Below are positions 1-7,185 of a stretch of 63,579 nt of DNA, piece by piece. The notes beneath the pieces are model-generated. The model was not told where the DNA came from. It searched no databases and saw only the letters and a program-made list of their open reading frames with translations. Each line of letters starts with the position of its first letter. Position 1 is the first letter of the stretch. The position numbers and the translations under genes were made by a program. The DNA is taken from the NCBI GenBank assembly GCA_043721435.1, contig JAYSQR010000052.1, positions 1 to 63,579 of the forward strand, given 5' to 3'. Origin of the DNA: VFJL01 sp043721435. Its GTDB lineage: Bacteria > Pseudomonadota > Gammaproteobacteria > Burkholderiales > Nitrosomonadaceae.

Positions 1-365
1 GGATTGGATGTGTCCTTCATGGCAATGACGGTCTTGGTGGCAGGATATGCCATAGCAAAAAGAATGATGAACGGTATAACCGTCCAGATGATCTCAACCG
101 TGGTGCTGTGATGAAAGTTTGCAGCCTTGTAGCCCTTCGACTTGCGGTGATTGATCAAAGAGTAGAGCATGACACCGAATACGCCGATGAAAATAGCCAG
201 ACATATCCACAACAGCATTATATGCTGATCGTATGTCTGCTGGGCGATAGTGCTGTTTGGCGTTTGAAAATTCAACTGATAGGGATCTGCTGCCGCCATC
301 ACCATCCCTGAATACGAGGCAATCGCCAGAGTTCCCAACAGGGTTGCTGCTGCTTTACTGCTCAT
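1..365 (-). CDS. coxB: Cytochrome c oxidase subunit II, N-terminal part (cut by window edge)
   Basis: Translating the minus strand from the ATG at 365-363 gives about 121 residues running off the window. A signal-like start (MSSKAAATLLGTLAIASYSG) is followed by a short periplasmic stretch. The first membrane helix is near residues 49-68 (MLLWICLAIFIGVFGVMLY), then comes HRKSKGYKAANFHHSTTVEIIWT and a second helix (VIPFIILFAMAYPA). The TVEIIWT-xxP pattern before helix 2 is typical of CoxB. The cupredoxin domain with the CuA site lies outside the window. The product is part of the terminal aa3-type oxidase in the cytoplasmic membrane. The identification is firm; completeness cannot be judged. 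Confidence 0.93.
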   Translation of the reverse strand, partial: MSSKAAATLLGTLAIASYSGMVMAAADPYQLNFQTPNSTIAQQTYDQHIMLLWICLAIFIGVFGVMLYSLINHRKSKGYKAANFHHSTTVEIIWTVIPFIILFAMAYPATKTVIAMKDTSN

Positions 366-1190
366 ATTTCCCCCACTTGATTACTGAATTCAGTATGACC
401 CAAAATGTTACTACGAATACCCATCCCGCCTCTCAGCCAGTATCCGGGATTAGTTGTATGAAACACTCCCGGTATACGTGATGATAACCGCGCTGCAATT
501 ACTCCATATTCTTTTTCTGTTGCTACGCGGCGCTTTTATCCAACTCCAAGCATTCAGGAAAAGGAACGCTATCAGCAACTCACCATCCTAATACAAGTCA
601 TTCCAAGCTTAACGTGAATCCGGAATAACCATGTTTTGAATAGCGATAATGTCTTGTCCGTATTAGTTTTGTGGCGCAACGATACGCTATATTTTCTATG
701 TTCGCAAGACGTCTTATTTAGATCCCAAACAAATAATTTTTAGGGTGTAACTATGACCGGCATTTAGCTAATGAAACTTCTTAAACGGGGGGATTATGCC
801 TCCCGACAATGCCCTGTCACTCACAAGGGGAATTCGTCCATTAGGACTTGTGGATGCTGGAATCCTGTTATTGAGCCCTTAGTCACATTAATTAATGCCG
901 CTCTGTCCCGAGTTTTCCGGTACCGAACTAGTGCTGGCGCCTATCCCAACTCTTGAGCCACCCGCGAAAAACCGGGGAGCCGATCTCGAAATTATTTTAT
1001 CATGCTAATATTGTGTGTGCAAGGTGGCATCGTGTTCAAAGATACATGGGACCCTATGCTGCAATTATTCGCCCGAACACAACTTAAATTGATTTGCTTC
1101 ACACAAAACGCCGCCAGACTTACCCAAAAAAAAAGCGTACAGAGATGAGCAAATTCGACAACTCAAACTTACACGGAAGAAGATAACGCA
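366..1190. other. Non-coding stretch between coxB and the 39-codon ORF
   Basis: About 825 bases between the divergent coxB and hpnO units. The few short open frames lack a ribosome-binding site and show no recognisable product. The stretch is AT-rich, with A/T runs near 640-730 and 990-1000, as expected for two divergent promoter regions. I see no tRNA, no clear riboswitch and no transposon end. Confidence 0.5.
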
Positions 1191-1310
1191 ATGTCATACC
1201 GATTCAGCAATCTCGCGCAAGCCATTGAACCCACTACGCCGATTCGGTCCAGTCGTATCACTGACGACGCTTCGGATCACTGCCGCGCCCCCTTGGAATT
1301 GAGGATCTAA
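1191..1310 (+). CDS. Possible small ORF (39 aa) just upstream of hpnO
   Basis: An ATG at 1191 preceded by a purine-rich stretch (ggaagaag) opens a 39-residue frame starting MSYRFSNLAQAIEPTTPIRS and ending at a TAA only three bases before the hpnO ATG. It has no signal peptide, no membrane segment and one cysteine. I do not recognise it. The tight spacing suggests translational coupling, either as a leader peptide or as a real small protein. It could also be chance, because no codon-bias test was possible on 39 codons. Confidence 0.3.
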   Translation: MSYRFSNLAQAIEPTTPIRSSRITDDASDHCRAPLELRI

Positions 1311-1313
1311 GCC

Positions 1314-2726
1314 ATGCCTATCGACATCAACACCATTCTCGCCGAAACCCGCGGCAAGAACTTCGAAATCTTTGAAGAGCACGTAAACCCGGTTTTTGTC
1401 AAAGTGCTGCGCATACTCGGCTTCAATCACTCCTGGACACGTGGCGAAGGCCCCTATCTTTGGGACGAGGATGGTACGCGCTACCTTGATTTCCTTTGCA
1501 ACTGGGGGGTCTTCAATTTTGGCCGCCGCCACCCGACTATCCGTGGCGCACTGCAGCAGGTGCTGGACTCCGATTTCCCTGGGTGGGTCGGCTTCGACGG
1601 CCCGCCACTTGCTGGTGTTCTCGCGCGTGAGCTTACAAAACGCATGCCCGAGGGTCTTGACACCGTCTATTTCAGCAACTCGGGAACGGAAGCCATCGAA
1701 GCAGCAATCAAGTTCACACGCGCAGCAACTGGACGTCCTTGCATCATTCACCTCGCGAAAGCATTCCATGGATTGACTACAGGATCTCTGTCGCTGAACG
1801 GCGAAGCAAGCTTCCGCAGGGGATTCGAGCCGCTGCTCTCGGGCGGCTCGGAAGTAAAGCTCGGCGATCTTGCCGGCCTTGAGGCGCGACTCGCTGTTGG
1901 CGACATTGCCGCTTTCGTTTTCGAACCGATCCAAGGCAAGGGGGTCAACATCGCCAGTGACGAGTATCTACTCGCCGCGCAAACCCTTTGCCGCAAATAC
2001 GGCGCATTAATGGTTTGCGATGAAGTTCAGTCGGGCATGGGGCGCACCGGACGGTTCCTGGCCTGTCAGTGGATCGATGGCCTGCAGCCCGATGTTGTCT
2101 GTCTATCCAAAGCGCTTTCAGGCGGATATGTGCCGGTGGGCGCGACCATCACGCGCCGCGCAATCTACAACAGCGTTTACGATTCGATGAATCGCGCAAT
2201 CGTCCATGCCAGCACCTTCGGCATGGGCAATCTCGCGATGGCAGCGGGACTGGCTTCGCTCGCCGTGCTGGATGACGAGAATCTCGCCGAGCGCGCAAAC
2301 GAGCTCGGTGCACGCTTTCGCCGCGGCATTGAAGCGATGGTGCCGCGCTATGAGTTTCTGAAAGGGGTACGTCAGCGCGGCCTGATGATCGGCATCGAAT
2401 TTGGCAAGCCTGAATCAATGTCGCTGAAGGCAGCTTGGGCCATGGTCAACAAGATGGACGAGAATCTCTTTGCTCAAGCCATTGTCATTCCGCTGCTGGA
2501 CGATCACCACATTCTCACCCAGGTAGCCGGCCATGCCATACCGATCGTGAAAATCCTGCCGCCTCTCAACATCAGCGAAGCAGACGTTGATTATTTTCTG
2601 GCAGCACTGGAGGACGTGATGGTCAAACTGCATAAGTTTCCGGGGCCGGCTTGGGATGTACTAATGAAACTTGGTAACCATGCAATCACCGCAAAGCGGC
2701 GCGAGGGCCGCGCCGCCGCCACTTGA
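1314..2726 (+). CDS. hpnO: Hopanoid-associated class III aminotransferase HpnO
   Basis: 470-residue PLP-dependent fold-type I, class III aminotransferase. Visible motifs are SNSGTEA (residues 121-127, phosphate binding), the aspartate of CDEVQSGMGRTG (D236, pyridine nitrogen) and the Schiff-base lysine in LSKALSGG (K266). The C-terminal part (HILTQVAGH, IKILPPLNI-like) matches what I know of HpnO, which aminates the C35 end of ribosyl/formyl-hopane to give aminobacteriohopanetriol. It sits next to, but on the opposite strand from, the hopanoid cluster at 3216-12903 and is separated from it by three tRNAs, which supports the assignment. Length is normal. An acetylornithine/GABA-type aminotransferase is the alternative but fits less well. 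Confidence 0.83.
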   Translation: MPIDINTILAETRGKNFEIFEEHVNPVFVKVLRILGFNHSWTRGEGPYLWDEDGTRYLDFLCNWGVFNFGRRHPTIRGALQQVLDSDFPGWVGFDGPPLAGVLARELTKRMPEGLDTVYFSNSGTEAIEAAIKFTRAATGRPCIIHLAKAFHGLTTGSLSLNGEASFRRGFEPLLSGGSEVKLGDLAGLEARLAVGDIAAFVFEPIQGKGVNIASDEYLLAAQTLCRKYGALMVCDEVQSGMGRTGRFLACQWIDGLQPDVVCLSKALSGGYVPVGATITRRAIYNSVYDSMNRAIVHASTFGMGNLAMAAGLASLAVLDDENLAERANELGARFRRGIEAMVPRYEFLKGVRQRGLMIGIEFGKPESMSLKAAWAMVNKMDENLFAQAIVIPLLDDHHILTQVAGHAIPIVKILPPLNISEADVDYFLAALEDVMVKLHKFPGPAWDVLMKLGNHAITAKRREGRAAAT

Positions 2727-2845
2727 TGTGCGTCATGCAGACTCAGGTCATGCTGAAAATGGCACGCTCCGCTCAGATTTGAATTCACCTAAAAATGACC
2801 GCAAATTGACCTTTTATCTGCCAAAAGGTATAGTGTCGCCCTTTC

Positions 2846-2922
2846 CGGGGTGTAGCGTAGCCTGGTAGCGCGCCTGGTTTGGGACCAGGATGTCGGGAGT
2901 TCAAATCTCTCCACCCCGACCA
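2846..2922 (+). tRNA. tRNA-Pro (anticodon TGG)
   Basis: 77-nt cloverleaf with acceptor arms cggggtg / caccccg, T-arm gggagttcaaatctctc and encoded 3' CCA. The anticodon loop tttggga gives TGG, reading CCA/CCN proline codons. It is the first of three tRNAs in the same orientation. Confidence 0.97.
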
Positions 2923-2962
2923 ATTTACGCTCTGTTGATTCAGGGCAAGCCCGGTTTGAGTA

Positions 2963-3039
2963 GTGCCCGTAGCTCAACCGGATAGAGCACCAGCCTTCTA
3001 AGCTGGGGGTTACAGGTTCGATTCCTGTCGGGCACGCCA
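2963..3039 (+). tRNA. tRNA-Arg (anticodon TCT)
   Basis: 77-nt cloverleaf with acceptor arms gtgcccg / cgggcac and anticodon stem ccagc/gctgg around loop cttctaa, giving anticodon TCT. T-loop ttcgatt and encoded CCA are present. It follows tRNA-Pro by 40 bases. Confidence 0.97.
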
Positions 3040-3105
3040 TGGAGTACCGCTTTAACGAATTACATCAGAACTCACGAGCCCGCGTGATTCTTGTTTTTTT
3101 CAAAT

Positions 3106-3181
3106 GGTGGCTGTAGCTCAGCGGTAGAGTCCCGGATTGTGATTCCGGTTGTCGTGGGTTCGAACCCCATCAGCCACCCCA
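3106..3181 (+). tRNA. tRNA-His (anticodon GTG)
   Basis: 76-nt cloverleaf with acceptor arms gtggctg / cagccac and the extra 5' G (position 3106) opposite discriminator C, which is diagnostic of tRNA-His. The anticodon loop ttgtgat gives GTG. The CCA end is encoded at 3179-3181. Confidence 0.97.
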
Positions 3182-3215
3182 GCATAAATAAATCCGCTGC
3201 AACATGGTCTGACGC

Positions 3216-3938
3216 TCAACTGTGGGCTTGATCGGAAACAGCCCCCAGTTCTGTGCCTGCATGCCGCACCACTGTCAGTAGAGTGGAACGCGCGGCGCGG
3301 AGTTGCGCGGCGAGGCGCAGCAGTGTGCCCAGAGTAACGGATCGTCGCAACAACAAAGCCAGCAGACGGGCAGGATCCGCGCTGCCATCGGGGCGCACTG
3401 CATTGAGCAGGGATGGGGGCGGTGAAAATTCAACCGGGTCTGCAATCACTCGCACTGCAAGAAATGGCACACCGGCTCTTGCAGCCACCTCGGCCACCGC
3501 ACCACTTTCCATGTCCACCGCACAAGCCCCGGTGGCTTCTGCTAACTCACGTTTGGCACCCGCCGAGGTCAGCACTCCCGGACTCGCGGCCAGTATGCCA
3601 CTCGCAACACTCAAGTGAGCAGGTAAGCGCCGTCGCAGGCGATTACGCCAGTCCAGGTCGACTGGCAGTATGTAGCCGGCGTGAATTGACTCTGGCAGCA
3701 CCAGGTCTCCCGGACGCAAACTTGAATCCAGCGCACCCGCAAGTCCGAAACTCACCAGAGTGGTTGCACCACCTGCCTGCAATCCTTCTGCCGCCTCCTG
3801 TGCCGCCTTTTCACCCATCCCGCTCAGCCAGATCGCTGCCCCCTCTCCCAGGCTGACCCTTGCATTAAAGGGTAGATTCAATGAGGTGAGACAGCGCGCT
3901 TCCACCCGCATGGCCGTGACAATACCCACCACCCTCAC
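3216..3938 (-). CDS. hpnG: Hopanoid-associated phosphorylase/nucleosidase HpnG
   Basis: 240 residues of the purine/uridine phosphorylase (MTA/SAH nucleosidase) fold. The N-terminal VVGIVTAMRVEARC strand, the SFGLAGALD glycine loop and the VDMESGAVAEVAARAG motif with its catalytic-type Asp/Glu are visible. HpnG removes adenine from adenosylhopane to give ribosylhopane, after HpnH. I chose the GTG at 3938, which overlaps the TGA of shc as GTGA, rather than the upstream ATG at 3983; the four-base overlap indicates translational coupling. The N-terminus from 3938 also matches family members better. It is the last gene of the minus-strand hopanoid run. Confidence 0.87.
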   Translation of the reverse strand: MRVVGIVTAMRVEARCLTSLNLPFNARVSLGEGAAIWLSGMGEKAAQEAAEGLQAGGATTLVSFGLAGALDSSLRPGDLVLPESIHAGYILPVDLDWRNRLRRRLPAHLSVASGILAASPGVLTSAGAKRELAEATGACAVDMESGAVAEVAARAGVPFLAVRVIADPVEFSPPPSLLNAVRPDGSADPARLLALLLRRSVTLGTLLRLAAQLRAARSTLLTVVRHAGTELGAVSDQAHS

Positions 3939-5914
3939 TCGGAAGTCTTCCGAGTCAGCGCGTGAAATCTTGCCAAGGCCCACAAAGGAAAGTACTTCGC
4001 ATAGCCGTGATATCTTAAATAGAAGACCCGTGGAAAGCCCGGCGCATTAAACCATGGCTGGCTCCACAGACCGTCGTTACCCTGTATGCGTATCAAGTAT
4101 GCAATGCCATGCCGTACTGCTTGGCTATTGACCTCACCTGCTGCCATTAGACCCAATAGCGCCCAGGCGGTCTGACATGGGGTACTCGTAAAAAATTGTC
4201 CGGCCTGTTGTGGTTCGAAATAGCTATCGTTGCTCTCACCCCAACCACCATCGTCGCGCTGCACGGATTTGAGCCATTGCGCCGCACGGCGGATAGCAAT
4301 ATGGTCAGTATCCACACGGGCCAGCCGCAAGGACTCCATCACCGACCAGGTACCATAAATATAATTGCTGCCCCAGCGTCCGAACCAGGCACCACTCGGT
4401 TCCTGCTCGCTGAATAAGTAGCTCAGCCCCCGCCTCATACTGTCCTGCTGTTCGGCCTTGCCGTACAGCGCCAGGAAGCCTGTACACCGGGCACTGACGT
4501 CGCTGGTAGGCGGATCAAGCAATGCGCCATGGTCAGCAAATGGGATTTCGTTGAGATAGTAATAAGTGTTGTCCGCATCAAATGCTGCAAAACCGCCGTT
4601 GCTGGACTGCATCCCGGTAAGCCAGTCTGACGCCCGCTCTAGACTCTCGCGATAAGCTTGGGGATCTGCCTGGTACATTGCCCAGGCCACTGCAGCAGTA
4701 TCATCCAGGTCTGGGTAATGAGGGTTGGCATACTGGAAAGCCCAGCCGCCGCCAGCCAGCCCGGGGTGGTCTTCCTGCCAGTCTGCTGGCGCATCGAGTA
4801 TCTGCAGAGGTACCAGCCAGTCAAGGGCTTTGCGGATCGGCTTCTGATCCGCACCCACGTCTTCCTGCAGGGCGAGGGTTGCGAGGACGGTATCCCACAC
4901 CGGCGAGGTGCAAGGCTGACACCAGGCCCGCTCGCCCTCCTCCACCAGCAGTCCGCGCAGAGCCTGGCGGCACTGCTCTCGGTAAGGGTGCTCGTAGGCA
5001 TAACCCAGCAAAGCCAGCGCCTCGCTGGCATTCACCATGGCCGGGAAGATCCCCCCCAGACCGCAATCGCCGTTAAGCCGTTCCACTATCCACTGTTCGG
5101 CACGGCGTAGTGCAACGCGACGCAAGGTATCTGGGATGAGTGGTTCGAATAGTCGAGCCGTGCGCTCGACCATCAGGAAGATCCGATTGAGCGTTGAACG
5201 CACTGGAAAGTAGTCGCGTTCATCCTCCGCGGGCACGGTGAAAAGCTCGGGAACATTGATTTTGCGCGGATTGGCAGACTGCACCTTCAGAGAGTATAGA
5301 ATGGTCAGCGGCACGGTCACAGTGCGAGACCAGTAGGCAATCTTGCTCAGGTGAAAAGGAAACCAGCTCGGCAATAATATAATCTCAACCGGCATGAATG
5401 GCACCCCGCGCCAGGGAATCTGGCCCCACATGGCAAGCAGTATCCGGGTGAACGAGTTGGCCCGTGCTGCGCCGCCGTGCGCCAGAATGGCTGTGCGGGC
5501 GCGCACCATATGCGGCGCGTCGGGCGAATCACCGACGATCTTCAAGGCATAGTAAGCCTTGATCGTGCAGCTCAGATCGAAGTGGCCGCCATAGTAGAGC
5601 GCCCAACCACCATGCTCCAGATCCTGCTGCTCACGGATAAATCGGCCCAGCCTGACCTCCAGATCGACGTCCACATCATCCATGAAGTGCATCATCAGGA
5701 TATATTCGGACGGGATCGTGCAGTCTGCCTCCAGCGGGAAGCACCAATGCCCATCCTCCTTCTGCAGCGACACTAAAGCCGTACGCGCCGTGGCGAGCGC
5801 ATTTTCCAGCGCCGTGACATCTGTTGTTGCGTCTTGCTCCGAGTCTGGCCACTGTCCGGCAGCAGCCTTGCTCGTGCGGTCGCCGCTGCTGTCCCGCAGA
5901 GATGTTCTAGTCAT
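3935..5914 (-). CDS. shc: Squalene-hopene cyclase
   Basis: 659-residue cyclase converting squalene to hopene/hopanol at the cytoplasmic membrane. The catalytic DxDD motif is DLDD at residues 402-405, and several QW-type repeats are visible (for example GGWAFQ near 389, SNGGFAAFD, DGGWGES and GLWSQPWF). The sequence is full length for the family. The first 25 residues are polar and poorly conserved, as is common. It lies between mlaA and hpnG, overlaps hpnG by four bases, and is transcribed with the rest of the hopanoid genes. The 203-base gap before mlaA leaves room for a separate promoter. Confidence 0.96.
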   Translation of the reverse strand: MTRTSLRDSSGDRTSKAAAGQWPDSEQDATTDVTALENALATARTALVSLQKEDGHWCFPLEADCTIPSEYILMMHFMDDVDVDLEVRLGRFIREQQDLEHGGWALYYGGHFDLSCTIKAYYALKIVGDSPDAPHMVRARTAILAHGGAARANSFTRILLAMWGQIPWRGVPFMPVEIILLPSWFPFHLSKIAYWSRTVTVPLTILYSLKVQSANPRKINVPELFTVPAEDERDYFPVRSTLNRIFLMVERTARLFEPLIPDTLRRVALRRAEQWIVERLNGDCGLGGIFPAMVNASEALALLGYAYEHPYREQCRQALRGLLVEEGERAWCQPCTSPVWDTVLATLALQEDVGADQKPIRKALDWLVPLQILDAPADWQEDHPGLAGGGWAFQYANPHYPDLDDTAAVAWAMYQADPQAYRESLERASDWLTGMQSSNGGFAAFDADNTYYYLNEIPFADHGALLDPPTSDVSARCTGFLALYGKAEQQDSMRRGLSYLFSEQEPSGAWFGRWGSNYIYGTWSVMESLRLARVDTDHIAIRRAAQWLKSVQRDDGGWGESNDSYFEPQQAGQFFTSTPCQTAWALLGLMAAGEVNSQAVRHGIAYLIRIQGNDGLWSQPWFNAPGFPRVFYLRYHGYAKYFPLWALARFHALTRKTSE

Positions 5915-6117
5915 ACAATCGAAGCCTCATTAATTATTTTCGTGCCAATTATTTTATTAAATAATTTTATATTGTAACCCATTGATACGCTCCCAACAGC
6001 GGGTGCCGGGATAATTACATCAGACTGGGGTCGTACGTCTTGGTTCCACGCTGTATGCATGGAACAACTCGTTTCATTGCCGTCAGCAGCGGCTCTGGCT
6101 TGGTGATTGGCACTCTG

Positions 6118-7071
6118 TTAATGCAGCAGCGGCGTTCTGTCTGTGCGCCGATCCCTTGCGGGATTATGCTCAAGATCAATCTGCTGAAGATTGGCCCGCG
6201 GGAGATCTAGCGTCATTTTTACTGGATCATTCTGCAACCGTGACACCCTGTCGGTACGACGATCTCTTGCGGGATTATTCTGTAAGGGATTATCCTGCAC
6301 TGAACTGTCCTCCATGGAATCATCCTGTGAAGGATCGTCATAGCTTTCAGGTGGTGGGTTACCGTCATAGATCTGATGCTTGCGCTGCTGCAAAGAGGCC
6401 TCACGCACGAACAGATAGGCGTCCAGCGCTGCTTGATCACGAATGAGCATGGAGCCCGACAACCGTGCGCGCTTATCAATGATCCCCAGAACACCGATGG
6501 GCGCAAAAACTGCGGCGCTGCTTATATAAAAAAGCGCGTTGGTGAACACGCTGACAGGAATGCCGGATACATCGCGACTGCTGCTGGGACCGAGAAAAGG
6601 AAGAAACAAATAAGAGCCGGTATCAACACCCCACACTCCCAATGTCTGCCCGAAATCCTCGTCGTTCTGCTTCAATCCCATAGGGGTTGCCATGTCAAAC
6701 AGTCCAAACAGGCCTATGGTTGAATTGATGGCAAAGCGCAAAGTATCCTCGAGTCCCTGCTGTACCTTGCCTTGCAGAAAGGCATTCAGGGCTACATTTG
6801 GGTAAGCTACGTTATCATAGAAATTTCCGATCGAGCGCCGCAAGGGATTGGGCACATGTACTATATAGGCATTGGCAACAGGCTCCAGAACGTGTCGGTC
6901 AACAGCATCGGTGATCTCGTAAAATGTGCGGTTGGTGTTCTCGTAGGGATCGACTGGGTTGACATTCCGAGCAGTCTGGTCGCTCTGGTCATTCTGGGGT
7001 ATGGTAGCGCAACCCGCGAACAGCGTAGCGGATAGCAGTAACAAGGTTGTAGTCAGGTGATTAGGCTTCAT
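6118..7071 (-). CDS. mlaA: MlaA (VacJ) family lipoprotein with a repeated acidic/basic tail
   Basis: 317 residues starting with a lipoprotein signal peptide and lipobox (LFAGC, Cys at residue 20). A MlaA domain follows (DPYENTNRTFYEITDAVDRHVLEPVANAY, NFYDNVAYPNVALNAFLQGK, FGLFDMATPMGL, EDFGQTLGVWGV). MlaA works in the outer membrane with periplasmic MlaC-like carriers to move lipids. In hopanoid clusters it sits with HpnN/HpnM and probably helps place hopanoids. The last about 80 residues are unusual: a Gln/Asp/Asn-rich tail carrying two copies of NPARDRRTDR (around residues 266 and 303). Typical MlaA proteins end sooner. Confidence 0.88.
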   Translation of the reverse strand: MKPNHLTTTLLLLSATLFAGCATIPQNDQSDQTARNVNPVDPYENTNRTFYEITDAVDRHVLEPVANAYIVHVPNPLRRSIGNFYDNVAYPNVALNAFLQGKVQQGLEDTLRFAINSTIGLFGLFDMATPMGLKQNDEDFGQTLGVWGVDTGSYLFLPFLGPSSSRDVSGIPVSVFTNALFYISSAAVFAPIGVLGIIDKRARLSGSMLIRDQAALDAYLFVREASLQQRKHQIYDGNPPPESYDDPSQDDSMEDSSVQDNPLQNNPARDRRTDRVSRLQNDPVKMTLDLPRANLQQIDLEHNPARDRRTDRTPLLH

Positions 7072-7185
7072 GATTAAATATTAATTGGATTGTTCTCCCA
7101 TTGATCTGGTTCCGTTCGGTAATGCGGAGTCCGCTTCAGCGGTGCGCAGTATAAACAAAAACCATTAAATGAGTGCATAACTTTC

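Noticed and set aside
1194..1934. 246-codon minus-strand frame opposite hpnO
   Set aside because: It is antisense to a clear aminotransferase, with no start signal and no recognisable domain.
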